From the NCBI GenBank assembly GCA_943331445.1, contig CALQLO010000007.1:1-64000 (forward strand): a stretch of 64,000 nucleotides of DNA, given 5' to 3'. The position numbers and the translations under genes were made by a program. The stretch is from Akkermansia muciniphila (GTDB taxonomy: Bacteria > Verrucomicrobiota > Verrucomicrobiia > Opitutales > UBA953). Every line of letters begins with the position of its first letter. Positions within the stretch are counted from its first letter, which is position 1. This document shows positions 37,883 through 45,787 of this stretch, piece by piece. The notes beneath the pieces were generated by a model. It ran no database searches, was not told the origin of the DNA, and saw only the letters and a program-made list of their open reading frames with translations.

Positions 37883-38563
37883 ATGAACCCCCAAGCCCTC
37901 GCCGCCGCCCTGCTCGCGACTGCCGCCCTCGCCCCTCAGGCCGACGCGTTCCAGATGACCAAGAAGGCTATTAAAAATCAGGGCATCTTCGGCATCGTTG
38001 TCGCCAACACCGATATGGCCTTCTACGGACGCGCGGACTCCATCCTGTCGCTCTCCTTCCAGGAGTACACGACTGGCTCCTTCGTCGTCGCCGAAGTCGT
38101 CATCGACATGAAGGACTCCAATCAACAGTTCCGCATCTACAACACCCGCCCCCTAGGCACGGCTGACATCACCAATCGCGCCAACCGCGCGAGCGCGGCG
38201 AACTCCCAGAACCGAGGCCTGGACCCGAGCACCGCCAGTAAACTCCCCCTCCCCACTCCGCTCGCCTCCATCGAATCCAAGGTCAACAACATCGTCAGCG
38301 GCAGCACCGGAGATATCGTCGTCAAAACCTACCCGACGACCACCCACGCAAAGACCGTCGAGATGGTCGTGACCTCCAAGTCTGAACTGCAACACCTCTA
38401 CTCTAAAATGCGCTGTCTCTACACGGGCATCGAGGTGGAAGCCGTCGACGGCGCTTCAATCGAAGGCTCGAACGGAGCGACGGCCGCCGCTTCCGCCACG
38501 GGCGCGACCGCTGCCAAGATCAAGATCACGCAGATCGGCGGGGTCCTGTTCACGCTCGAGTAA
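37883..38563 (+). CDS. Secreted hypothetical protein, 226 aa
   Basis: A Sec signal peptide, MNPQALAAALLATAALAPQADA, precedes a mature domain with FQMTKKAIKNQGIFGIVVANTD and YTTGSFVVAEVVIDMKDS, predicted beta-rich and basic. The final part has a small Thr/Ala-rich stretch (GATAAASATGATAAK). I do not recognise it. The start has a purine-rich AAAGGA at a useful distance, unlike most neighbours. It is divergent from the ABCG gene with a 47-base shared promoter region, and followed by a structured leader and efp. Its probable location is the periplasm or outer surface. Confidence 0.72.
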   Translation: MNPQALAAALLATAALAPQADAFQMTKKAIKNQGIFGIVVANTDMAFYGRADSILSLSFQEYTTGSFVVAEVVIDMKDSNQQFRIYNTRPLGTADITNRANRASAANSQNRGLDPSTASKLPLPTPLASIESKVNNIVSGSTGDIVVKTYPTTTHAKTVEMVVTSKSELQHLYSKMRCLYTGIEVEAVDGASIEGSNGATAAASATGATAAKIKITQIGGVLFTLE

Positions 38564-38564
38564 A

Positions 38565-38617
38565 TCGGGGAACACCCCCGCACCCCTCGTTTTACGGGGC
38601 GAAAAGCCCCTCCCCGA
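38565..38617 (+). promoter_or_regulatory. Structured GC-rich leader upstream of efp, competing hairpins
   Basis: TCGGGGA (38565-38571) can pair with TCCCCGA (38611-38617) as an outer stem, and CGGGG (38566-38570) can instead pair with CCCCG (38576-38580). Inside, GGGG (38596-38599) can pair with CCCC (38583-38586) or with the later CCCC (38607-38610). No poly-T tail follows, so it is not a plain terminator. A switch-like leader is inference. Confidence 0.35.
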
Positions 38618-38679
38618 CCTTTCGGGCAAGTCCGGCTTGACCGTTCCAGCGGGCTTCGCTTGTGTCCGCCCTTACTCCC

Positions 38680-39243
38680 ATGGCCTCCCTACCCGTCAAC
38701 CGTATCAAGAAGAAGAACATCATGAGCTACAATGGTGAGCTCTGCATCGTTCTCGAGTGCCTCGTGCGCACTCCCCCGAACAACGCTTCCTACGTCCAGA
38801 TGGAACTCCGCTCCATCAAGACCGGCGCCAAGATCCCGGTTCGCTGCGGCATCGGAGTCAGCTTCGACGTCTTCGACAATAGCACCAAGTCCCTGGAGAT
38901 GTCCTACGAAGCCGACGGCAGCTACGTCTTCGTCGACACGAGCACCAACGACGAATATTACATCTCGGCTGCCTCCCTGGCGGACTCCAAGGAGTTCCTG
39001 ATCTCAGGAACCTCCTACATGGTCCTCTTCGTCGAAGACAAGCCCATCACCGTCGACCTCCCCCCTTCCGTCATCGTCGAAGTCCTCGAAGCCCCGCCCG
39101 CCGTGAAAGGCGACACGGCTGGCAATGTCCAGAAGACCGTGACCTGCGAAAATGGCCTCCAGGTCAACGTCCCGCTCTTCATCAAGCAGGGCGAGAAGAT
39201 CAAGGTCAGCACCGAGAATAAAGAATACCTCGGTCGCGCCTAA
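38680..39243 (+). CDS. efp: Elongation factor P with non-canonical tip loop
   Basis: EF-P binds stalled ribosomes at polyproline and rescues them with a tip-loop residue. The 187-residue protein keeps the KOW-like domain I and both OB domains, ending NVPLFIKQGEKIKVSTENKEYLGRA, typical of EF-P. In the tip loop, however, the usual PGKGxAF is replaced by TPPNNASYV (31-39): the Lys/Arg normally at position 34 and modified in most bacteria is Asn. This could be a specialised paralogue or a lineage-specific EF-P; no modification-enzyme gene is adjacent. Start chosen at MASLPVNRIKKKN; an ATG six codons upstream is possible. The leader has a structured GC-rich region. Confidence 0.85.
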   Translation: MASLPVNRIKKKNIMSYNGELCIVLECLVRTPPNNASYVQMELRSIKTGAKIPVRCGIGVSFDVFDNSTKSLEMSYEADGSYVFVDTSTNDEYYISAASLADSKEFLISGTSYMVLFVEDKPITVDLPPSVIVEVLEAPPAVKGDTAGNVQKTVTCENGLQVNVPLFIKQGEKIKVSTENKEYLGRA

Positions 39244-39267
39244 GCCGCCCCGAAAGGCGCAGCAGCG

Positions 39268-39294
39268 AACCCCGGCCAGCCGGGGTTCTTTTTT
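39268..39294 (+). terminator. Intrinsic terminator after efp
   Basis: AACCCCGG (39268-39275) pairs with CCGGGGTT (39280-39287), loop CCAG, followed by C and TTTTTT (39289-39294). Strong terminator separating efp from the convergent tRNA-Gln. Confidence 0.85.
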
Positions 39295-39334
39295 GGGCAA
39301 ACCTGCCAACTTCATCCCCCTGCCCGGGAGTGCG

Positions 39335-39405
39335 TAGACCCGCAGGGATTCGAACCCCGACAAGGAGAACCAAAAACTCCTGTGCTACCATTACACCACG
39401 GGTCT
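39335..39405 (-). tRNA. tRNA-Gln (anticodon TTG)
   Basis: The minus strand folds into a cloverleaf: acceptor stem AGACCCG/CGGGTCT with weak A1-U72 pair as is usual in tRNA-Gln, D arm GTG-TAATGGTAG-CAC, anticodon stem GGAG/CTCC with a T-T mismatch at the loop-closing pair and loop TTTTGGT giving anticodon TTG, and T arm CGGGG-TTCGAAT-CCCTG. The discriminator is A and no CCA is encoded. Anticodon assignment depends on a seven-base loop, which fits better than the nine-base alternative. Confidence 0.85.
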
Positions 39406-39497
39406 GCGCACCCCGACTGAAGAGCGACTCACGGGTCGGAGTCAAGCGAGACCAAGGCGGGGTTGACGCTGGGGAGTCTCTGGCTCATTTCCCCTGT

Positions 39498-40232
39498 ATG
39501 CCCGCCACCACCGCCAAGAAGCCGAAGTATCGTCGTATCGTGCTGAAAATCAGCGGCGAAGCGCTACGCAACGACTCGACGGGCGAAGCCATCGACAGCA
39601 AGGTCCTCGACCGCCTCGCCGAGGAGCTCCGCTCCATCCAGAAAATCGGCACCCAAGTCGCCGTCGTCGTCGGTGGCGGTAATATCTTTCGCGGCCTCGC
39701 CGGCGCCCGCGCCAATGGCACCGACCGCACGACGGGCGACAACATGGGCATGCTCGCCACGGTCATTAACGGACTCGCGCTCATGGACCGCCTCGAAAAG
39801 GCCGGCCTAGAGTGTCGCGTGATGACCGCCATCCCCATGGACCGTATCGCCGAGCCTTTCATCCAACGCCGCGCCACGCGCCACCTCGAGCGCGGCCGGA
39901 TTGTCATCTTCGTCGCCGGCACGGGAAATCCGTATTGCACGACGGACTACGCCGCCGCACTCCGCGCTAATGAAATCGGCGCCAACGCTATCCTTAAGGC
40001 CACCAAGGTCGACGGCGTCTACGACAAGGACCCGATGAAGCACAAAGACGCCAAGCGCTACACGCGCGTCTCCCACGCCGAAGCCCTCCAGAAACGCCTC
40101 GGCGTGATGGATGCCGAAGCCTTCTCCCTCTGCGAAGCCAACAAGCTACCGATCATCGTGTTCTCAATGTCCGATAACGGCGCCGTCAAGAAAGCCGTCC
40201 TCGGCCAGCCCATCGGTACACTCGTCGCCTAA
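39498..40232 (+). CDS. pyrH: Uridylate kinase
   Basis: Phosphorylates UMP to UDP; hexameric and allosterically regulated by GTP/UTP in bacteria. The 244-residue protein has KISGEAL near the N-terminus, the nucleotide loop VVGGGNIFRG, DRTTGDNMGMLATVIN and the C-terminal KATKVDGVYDKDP. The frame is open upstream through the tRNA but the start is placed at the ATG at 39498 (MPATTAKKPKYRRIVLKISGE), which gives a slightly extended N-terminus. It precedes frr as in most bacteria, but here tsf lies 34 kb away instead of immediately upstream. No Shine-Dalgarno. Confidence 0.96.
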   Translation: MPATTAKKPKYRRIVLKISGEALRNDSTGEAIDSKVLDRLAEELRSIQKIGTQVAVVVGGGNIFRGLAGARANGTDRTTGDNMGMLATVINGLALMDRLEKAGLECRVMTAIPMDRIAEPFIQRRATRHLERGRIVIFVAGTGNPYCTTDYAAALRANEIGANAILKATKVDGVYDKDPMKHKDAKRYTRVSHAEALQKRLGVMDAEAFSLCEANKLPIIVFSMSDNGAVKKAVLGQPIGTLVA

Positions 40233-40266
40233 ATTTCCAACCACCCACCCCACCCACATCAACTCT

Positions 40267-40833
40267 ATGGATATCAAGAAAGTCATCGCCGACGGCGCCA
40301 ACGCCATGAAAAAGGTCGTCGAACACACCCAGCACGAATTCGCCACGCTCCACACCGGTAAGGCCACCCCAAGTATGATCGAGAACATCCAGGTTCACGT
40401 GGAATCTTACGGCATGACGCAGCGCCTCAAGGACATGGCCGCCATCACCACCCCGGACGCCCAGACGATTGTCGTCCAGCCTTTCGACAAGGCCGTGATG
40501 GATGACATCCGCAAAGCCATCCAGGCCGCCAACGTCGGCATCAACCCCGTCCCGCAGGGTAACTTCATGCGCTGCCCGGTTCCCTCCCTCTCCGGCGAAC
40601 GCCGCCTCGAACTCGCCAAGCGCGCCACCCAGATGGCTGAAGAAGGTAAGGTCCGCGTCCGCAACGCCCGCCGCGACTCCCTCGAAACCCTGAAAAAGGG
40701 CAACAAGGATAAGGTCGTCACTGATGATGACTTAAAGCGCTCTGAAAAAGAGATCCAGACGCACACCGACAACTTCACCAAAGAGATCGAGAAGCATCTC
40801 AAGGCGAAGGAATCCGACCTGACCGGCAACTAA
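40267..40833 (+). CDS. frr: Ribosome recycling factor
   Basis: Splits post-termination ribosomes together with EF-G. The 188-residue protein matches the family length of 185 and contains HTGKATPSMIENIQV, the hinge-like QPFDKAVMDDIRKAI, PVPSLSGERRLELAK and the C-terminal helix VTDDDLKRSEKEIQ. The ATG at 40267 is preceded by CACATCAACTCT with no Shine-Dalgarno sequence. It follows pyrH by 34 bases, forming the usual pair. sucC starts about 70 bases downstream. Confidence 0.97.
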   Translation: MDIKKVIADGANAMKKVVEHTQHEFATLHTGKATPSMIENIQVHVESYGMTQRLKDMAAITTPDAQTIVVQPFDKAVMDDIRKAIQAANVGINPVPQGNFMRCPVPSLSGERRLELAKRATQMAEEGKVRVRNARRDSLETLKKGNKDKVVTDDDLKRSEKEIQTHTDNFTKEIEKHLKAKESDLTGN

Positions 40834-40903
40834 GCCCACCCCGGCGACACCTGACGGCGCTCCCCCTCGGAACGCCGCCCTCCGACGCCGACTTTTTATT
40901 TCC

Positions 40904-42115
40904 ATGAATATTCACGAATACCAAGCCAAAGAACTGTTCGCTCAGTTCGGCGTCGCCGTGCCCAAGGGCGTGGCGGTTAAATCCGCCGCCGAATTCGAAG
41001 GCGCCCTCGCCAAGATCGACACCGCTGGTGGCATCATGGTGAAATCCCAGATTCATGCGGGCGGCCGCGGTAAGGGCACTTTCACCGACGGCTTCAAGGG
41101 GGGCGTAAAGTTCTCGCCGACCAAGGAAAAGGCGCTCGAAAACGCCAAGGCGATGCTCGGCAACACCCTCGTAACCGCCCAGACGGGCGAAGCCGGCCGC
41201 AAGGTCCAGACCATCTATTTCACCGAGGCCGCCAATCTCGGCAAACGCCCCGACGGCCGGGATGACGAGTACTACCTCGCCATCCTCCTCGACCGCGCGA
41301 CCTCTTTCCCGGTCATCGTCGCCTCCACCGAAGGCGGTATGGAAATCGAACACGTCGCCCACCACACGCCCGAGAAGATCTTCAAGGTGCACGTCGACCC
41401 CGCCGTCGGCCTCCAGGCCTTCCAAGCTCGCCAGATCGCCTTCTCGCTCGGCTTCTCCGGCGACCTCTTCAAACAGTGCGTCACGCTCGTCACTAAACTC
41501 TACCAGTTCTACTGGGAAAAGGATTGTGCAATGGTCGAAGTGAACCCGCTCTTGGTTACGAAGGAAGGTAAGCTCCTCGCCCTCGACGCTAAGGTATCTT
41601 TCGATGACAACGCCCTCTTCCGTCACCCGGACGTAGTCGCCCTGCGCGACCTCAACGAAGAAGATGCCAAGGAAATCGAAGCCTCGAAATTCGGCCTCTC
41701 CTACATCGCCCTCGATGGCAACATCGCCTGCCTCGTCAACGGCGCCGGCCTCGCGATGTCCACGATGGATATCATCCAGCACTTCGGCGGTAGCCCGGCC
41801 AACTTCCTCGATGTCGGCGGCGGCGCCACCAAGGACCAGGTGACGGCGGCTTTCAAGATCATCCTGGGCGACGCCAACGTGAAGGGTATCCTGGTGAACA
41901 TCTTCGGTGGTATTATGGACTGTAACGTGATCGCCACTGGCATCATCGAAGCAGTCAAGGAAACCGGCCTCAAACTCCCCCTTGTGGTGCGCCTCGAAGG
42001 CAACAACGTCGAAGCCGGCAAGGCCACCCTCGCCGCTTCGGGTCTGACGATCGTGTCAGGCGATTCGATGGCCGACGCAGCCCAGAAGATCGTAAAGCTG
42101 GTCAACAACAAGTAA
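40904..42115 (+). CDS. sucC: Succinyl-CoA synthetase subunit beta
   Basis: Nucleotide-binding subunit of the TCA-cycle enzyme that interconverts succinyl-CoA and succinate with substrate-level phosphorylation. The 403-residue protein has [17 protein letters not shown], the ATP-grasp [12 protein letters not shown] segment, EVNPL and the phosphohistidine-facing [16 protein letters not shown] region. ADP/GDP preference is not obvious. It lies 19 bases upstream of sucD in the typical pair. The upstream leader (GACTTTTTATTTCC) is pyrimidine-rich. Confidence 0.97.
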   Translation: MNIHEYQAKELFAQFGVAVPKGVAVKSAAEFEGALAKIDTAGGIMVKSQIHAGGRGKGTFTDGFKGGVKFSPTKEKALENAKAMLGNTLVTAQTGEAGRKVQTIYFTEAANLGKRPDGRDDEYYLAILLDRATSFPVIVASTEGGMEIEHVAHHTPEKIFKVHVDPAVGLQAFQARQIAFSLGFSGDLFKQCVTLVTKLYQFYWEKDCAMVEVNPLLVTKEGKLLALDAKVSFDDNALFRHPDVVALRDLNEEDAKEIEASKFGLSYIALDGNIACLVNGAGLAMSTMDIIQHFGGSPANFLDVGGGATKDQVTAAFKIILGDANVKGILVNIFGGIMDCNVIATGIIEAVKETGLKLPLVVRLEGNNVEAGKATLAASGLTIVSGDSMADAAQKIVKLVNNK

Positions 42116-42134
42116 TCCCTTACCGCACACTCTC

Positions 42135-43040
42135 ATGTCTATTCTCGTTAAAGAAGATACCCGCATCCTCGTCCAAGGCATCACGGGCGACTTCGGCGCA
42201 CGCCACGCCCGCCTCTCACTTGATTACGGCTCCCAAGTCGTCGCCGGCGTCACCCCGGGCAAGGGCGGGCAAGTCTTCGAACACGCCGGCAAGAAGGTCC
42301 CGATCTTCAACACCGTCGCCGAAGCCGCTAAGCAAACCGGCGCCACGGTCTCCGCGATCTTCGTCCCCCCACCCTTCGCGGCCGACGCCATCCTGGAGTG
42401 CTTCGACGCTGACCTCGACCTGGCTGTGGCCATCACGGAAGGCATCCCCGTCCGCGACATGGTGCGTGCCAAGCGCGCCATGGCCGGCCGCCGCACCCGC
42501 CTCATTGGCCCGAACTGCCCTGGCCTCGTGACCCCCGGTCGCGGCGACAAGTCTTCCGGCGGCTGCCGCATCGGTATCGCCCCTGGCTACATTCATAAGC
42601 GCGGTAACGTCGGCGTGGTCTCCCGTTCCGGCACCTTGACCTACGAGGCGGTCTGGCAGCTTACCTGCCGCGGCAAAGGTCAATCGACCTGCGTCGGCAT
42701 CGGTGGCGACCCTGTCAACGGTACCTCGCACCTCGACGTCATTAAGCTCTTTAACGACGACCCGGAAACCGAAGCGATCATCATGATCGGCGAAATCGGC
42801 GGTAACGCTGAAGTCGAAGCCGCTCGCTGGATCAAAGAGCACTGCAAGAAACCCGTCGCGGGTTTCATCGCAGGCGCCACCGCTCCAGCCGGTCGTCGCA
42901 TGGGCCACGCCGGTGCCGTCATCGGCGGCGCTGAGGATACTGCCGCTGCGAAGATTAAGATCTTCCAGGAATGCGGTATCTCCGTAGCCGTCACTCCCTC
43001 TGACATGGCCGACGCCCTGCTACGCATCTGGAAGGGCTGA
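42135..43040 (+). CDS. sucD: Succinyl-CoA synthetase subunit alpha
   Basis: Catalytic subunit carrying the phosphorylated histidine. The 301-residue protein begins with a Rossmann CoA-binding domain ([21 protein letters not shown]), has the [10 protein letters not shown] stretch and the active-site H258 in [12 protein letters not shown]. Length fits the family. The stop is followed within 25 bases by a strong terminator. It forms an operon with sucC. Confidence 0.97.
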   Translation: MSILVKEDTRILVQGITGDFGARHARLSLDYGSQVVAGVTPGKGGQVFEHAGKKVPIFNTVAEAAKQTGATVSAIFVPPPFAADAILECFDADLDLAVAITEGIPVRDMVRAKRAMAGRRTRLIGPNCPGLVTPGRGDKSSGGCRIGIAPGYIHKRGNVGVVSRSGTLTYEAVWQLTCRGKGQSTCVGIGGDPVNGTSHLDVIKLFNDDPETEAIIMIGEIGGNAEVEAARWIKEHCKKPVAGFIAGATAPAGRRMGHAGAVIGGAEDTAAAKIKIFQECGISVAVTPSDMADALLRIWKG

Positions 43041-43064
43041 GCAAACCGACATCAAAACGTAACC

Positions 43065-43091
43065 AAAAGGCCATATTATATGGCCTTTTTT
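43065..43091 (+). terminator. Intrinsic terminator of sucCD
   Basis: GGCCATA (43069-43075) pairs with TATGGCC (43079-43085), extended by AAAA/TTTT outside, loop of three bases, followed by TTTTTT (43086-43091). The A/T flanks make it effective in both directions, but only the plus strand has a gene ending here. Confidence 0.88.
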
Positions 43092-43144
43092 GTTTTACTG
43101 CACAAGTGCGGACCGCAAGGTCGAGAGCCCTAGCCCACCCAACC

Positions 43145-43402
43145 ATGACCGACACCCCTCCTCCCTCGATTGCCACCCCAGCGCCAGCCACTGCTCCGAA
43201 GAGCCGCCTCACCTACATCCTTTTAGCCTGGTTCCTTGGTGTCTTTGGCGTGCACAACTTCTACTCTGGCCACAAGAAACATGGCTTCATCAAGTTGGGG
43301 CTCCTCGTCGCCTGCGGCCTCGGCCTGCTGGCCAACCCGATTTGGTGCATCATTGAGATGATCACCGTCAAGCAGGACTCCGAAGGCGTTAACTTCAACT
43401 AA
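43145..43402 (+). CDS. TM2-domain membrane protein, 85 aa
   Basis: A short Pro/Thr-rich N-terminus (PPPSIATPAPATAP) precedes a TM2 domain: LTYILLAWFLGVFGVHNFYSGH, then GFIKLGLLVACGLGLLANPIWCIIEMITV, two hydrophobic hairpin segments with the typical FGVHNFYSG turn. The role of TM2 proteins in bacteria is poorly known. It is flanked on both sides by strong terminators, so it is a single-gene unit. The next gene carries a second TM2 domain fused to a GYF_2-like domain. ATG at 43145. Confidence 0.85.
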   Translation: MTDTPPPSIATPAPATAPKSRLTYILLAWFLGVFGVHNFYSGHKKHGFIKLGLLVACGLGLLANPIWCIIEMITVKQDSEGVNFN

Positions 43403-43420
43403 GCCCTGCCGTTTCAAATA

Positions 43421-43450
43421 AAAAGGCCGCTCAACTGGGCGGCCTTTTTT
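43421..43450 (+). terminator. Intrinsic terminator after the TM2 gene
   Basis: GGCCGC (43425-43430) pairs with GCGGCC (43439-43444), flanked by AAAA and TTTTTT (43445-43450). Confidence 0.85.
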
Positions 43451-43524
43451 GTGCCCTCCCGCCCGCCAAACCTCCGCCCTTGATTTGGCTTTAACCCCCG
43501 CTCCACCCCGAGTACACCTACTCT

Positions 43525-43947
43525 ATGTGGTACTACGAACAAAACGGTAATCGGGTCGGACCTGTCGACGATGCCACCATGCGCGGCCTCATCGCCAACC
43601 GAACCATCACCATCGACACGCTCGTCTGGACCAACGGCATGGCCAACTGGACCCCTCTCCAGCAAACCCAACTCGCTGCCGGCCTGCCCGTCCCGCCGCC
43701 TTCGCTCTACGCAACACCCCAAGTCAATCATGGAACCGCCAAGGACCGCGTTGCCTACGTGCTGCTGGCCGTCTTCTTCGGTCATCTGGGGATACACAAT
43801 TTCTTCGCAGGCTATAATTCCCGAGCCGTCACCCAGTTACTCATCTGCTTGCTAACTTGCGGTATCGGGGGCATCGGCACCTGGGTTTGGGCCATCATCG
43901 AAGCCTGCACGGTGGAACAGGATGCCAACGGCGTCCGCTTCAAGTAA
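43525..43947 (+). CDS. GYF_2-like plus TM2-domain membrane protein, 140 aa
   Basis: The N-terminal 50 residues (MWYYEQNGNRVGPVDDATMRGLI...TLVWTNGMANWTPL) match the GYF_2 (DUF4339) module, which typically lies on the cytoplasmic side and is thought to bind peptides. After a Pro-rich linker (GLPVPPPS) comes a TM2 domain with AVFFGHLGIHNFFAGY and a second hydrophobic segment, GIGGIGTWVWAIIEAC. The C-terminal ends of this and the preceding gene (EQDANGVRF/KQDSEGVNF) are similar, consistent with tandem relatives. Function unknown. Confidence 0.88.
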   Translation: MWYYEQNGNRVGPVDDATMRGLIANRTITIDTLVWTNGMANWTPLQQTQLAAGLPVPPPSLYATPQVNHGTAKDRVAYVLLAVFFGHLGIHNFFAGYNSRAVTQLLICLLTCGIGGIGTWVWAIIEACTVEQDANGVRFK

Positions 43948-44013
43948 GCTGGCCCGGGGGCGTAAGTTATCCGGCTGGTCTCCGCCCAGCGTCATCCTAG
44001 GCTCGCATTACCC

Positions 44014-44808
44014 ATGCGTGCCCGCGCCCTGTTCGCACTTCTGCCGCTTCTAGCCCTGCACGGCCAGGAGCAGCCAGCACATCAGATTCGGGTCGACGCC
44101 AACGGCTTCGAATCCCGTGAGCAGGATATCACCAAGGTCTGTCTTTCAGCTGTCGCCGAATTACAGAAATACTGCCGGGAACTACCGACCGAAAACGTGG
44201 TCATCCAGCATGGGAGCAAAAATCCGATCACACTCTTCCAGCGGAACCCGCAGGGGGAAATCGTCGTTAGATTAAATACGGGGAAGACCTTCTGGTCCCA
44301 ATACGCCTACCAGGTCGCACATGAAATCTGCCATGTGCACTGTGGCTTCCGTGAAGGGCCCCGCGAGAACCTCTGGTTCGAAGAATCCATCTGCGAGACA
44401 GCCTCGCTCTTCTGCCTGCGGGCCATGGCGAAAACCTGGCAGGCCAAGCCTCCCTATCCGAACTGGGTCAGTTACGCCCCGGCCTTAGCCAAATATGCGG
44501 ATGAAGTCATTACGAAGCGCACCTATAAGGCCGAATTCGAAACCAAAGGTCTGGCTAAGTTCTTCCGAGATCATGAGCCCGAATTCAGGGGTAACGCCAC
44601 CGACCGCCAACTGAACGGGGCCCTCGCCTTGGCGCTCCTCCCGCACTTTGAGGAGCAGCCGGCCCGCTGGGCTGCCCTACGCTGGCTCAATGCCACCGCT
44701 CGCCCTGACAACGAATCATTCGGCGCCTACCTGAAGCGATGGGAGCAAAACACTCCCACCGAGCACAAGGAAACCGTGCGAGGTATCCAAAAGCTCTTCG
44801 GGCTCTAA
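44014..44808 (+). CDS. Secreted HExxH (gluzincin-like) putative metalloprotease
   Basis: A 264-residue protein with a short signal peptide (MRARALFALLPLLALHGQ). It holds HEICH at 103-107 within QVAHEICHVHCGF, and a downstream acidic motif NLWFEESICE (E123, E124, E128) that could supply the third zinc ligand in gluzincin fashion. The domain is otherwise unassigned; it could be an inactive relative because HEICH has the canonical spacing but the third ligand is not certain. Likely periplasmic or secreted. It ends at a bidirectional terminator facing leuD. Confidence 0.72.
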   Translation: MRARALFALLPLLALHGQEQPAHQIRVDANGFESREQDITKVCLSAVAELQKYCRELPTENVVIQHGSKNPITLFQRNPQGEIVVRLNTGKTFWSQYAYQVAHEICHVHCGFREGPRENLWFEESICETASLFCLRAMAKTWQAKPPYPNWVSYAPALAKYADEVITKRTYKAEFETKGLAKFFRDHEPEFRGNATDRQLNGALALALLPHFEEQPARWAALRWLNATARPDNESFGAYLKRWEQNTPTEHKETVRGIQKLFGL

Positions 44809-44809
44809 A

Positions 44810-44844
44810 AACGAAAAGGCCACCCAACGGGCGGCCTTTTCGTT
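44810..44844. terminator. Bidirectional intrinsic terminator
   Basis: AACGAAAAGGCC (44810-44821) pairs perfectly with GGCCTTTTCGTT (44833-44844), an eleven-base loop between. It serves the plus-strand protease gene and the minus-strand leuD, whose transcripts meet here; the minus strand also has TTTTT after the stem. Confidence 0.85.
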
Positions 44845-44859
44845 AACTCCAGCTCCAGC

Positions 44860-45480
44860 TTACTTACCAGCGACGTAAGCGAGACCGCCGGCGGTCTTGG
44901 CCACGGAGTCGGCGCCTTCGAGGAGATCGGCAATCGGGTCCCACTTACCGTTGACGAGGCCATCGCGGGCGGAGGCGGCAATGTCAGCCTTCCAGCTCTT
45001 GACGCCAGCGGAGACGGTGAGCTTCTCGACGTCGACGGTGACCTCAACGTTCGGATTGGCGCGCACAAAGGCGTCGCACTCGGCGAGGTCTTCCTTGGAA
45101 AGGGTCAGGCAAGGCACACCGAGGGTGGTGGAGTTGCCGAAGAAGATCTCGGCGAAGCTGCCGCCCACGAAGGCCGTAAAACCGAAGCGCCAAAGCGACT
45201 GAGGGGCGTGCTCGCGCGAACTTCCGCAACCGAAGTTGAAGCCGACAACCATGACGCCCTGCTTCGCGGCGGCGATCCGCCCAGCCTGGGCCGAGTTCAT
45301 CGGATGCGGACGCTCCTTGCCATCAGGGCCGGTGCGCTCGTCCCGGAAAGCGTGTTCGCCGAGACCATCAAAGGTCACGCAACGGAGAAAACGCGCGGGG
45401 ATAATGCGGTCGGTATCGATGTCGTCGCCGGGGACGGCGAGGGCGAGGGCTTTGACCTGGGTGATTTTAGCGAGGGACAT
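44860..45480 (-). CDS. leuD: 3-isopropylmalate dehydratase small subunit
   Basis: Small subunit of isopropylmalate isomerase in leucine synthesis. The 206-residue protein has PGDDIDTDRIIPARFLR near the start, the GFNFGCGSSREHAP loop and GGSFAEIFFGNS. It is transcribed last in leuC-orf-leuD and ends at the bidirectional terminator. Length is typical of the bacterial class. It should pair with the product of leuC. Confidence 0.95.
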   Translation of the reverse strand: MSLAKITQVKALALAVPGDDIDTDRIIPARFLRCVTFDGLGEHAFRDERTGPDGKERPHPMNSAQAGRIAAAKQGVMVVGFNFGCGSSREHAPQSLWRFGFTAFVGGSFAEIFFGNSTTLGVPCLTLSKEDLAECDAFVRANPNVEVTVDVEKLTVSAGVKSWKADIAASARDGLVNGKWDPIADLLEGADSVAKTAGGLAYVAGK

Positions 45481-45496
45481 GGCGGTTTAAAAGGGA

Positions 45497-45787
45497 TTAG
45501 GCGGCGACGGGGCGACGAATGACGCAGACGGGCATGGCGAGGGCAGCCGCCAGCGAAACGAGGCGCTCTTCGGCGATCGAAGCGGCAATCGTCTCGTCGG
45601 CGAAGAGGAGCGCATGACCGTCGACGACCCAAGGAAGGGTCACCGTGCAGACAGGCTTACCGTCGTAATGAGCGTCGACGCGGACATCGCGCTGCAAGGC
45701 TAGCCCCTCAGCCGAGCAAGCGGCGGCGACATCATCGCCCTGAGCGATACGCTCAAGCACACGGTCGACTGGCGCGGAGACGGACAT
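45497..45787 (-). CDS. Unknown 96-aa protein encoded between leuC and leuD
   Basis: A small protein with no recognisable motif ([29 protein letters not shown]...). It looks like a compact alpha/beta domain with strands VRVDAHYDGKPVCTVTLPW and a helix EERLVSLAAALAMP. It lies between leuC and leuD, its ATG shares one base with the leuC stop (TGATG) and its end is 16 bases before leuD, so it is almost certainly co-translated with the isomerase genes. A stability or assembly factor for the [4Fe-4S] isomerase or a regulator are possible; neither is supported by sequence. Confidence 0.75.
   Translation of the reverse strand: MSVSAPVDRVLERIAQGDDVAAACSAEGLALQRDVRVDAHYDGKPVCTVTLPWVVDGHALLFADETIAASIAEERLVSLAAALAMPVCVIRRPVAA

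Noticed and set aside
39330-39497. N-terminal extension of pyrH across the tRNA
   Set aside because: It would translate antisense tRNA-Gln; UMP kinase similarity begins after 39498.
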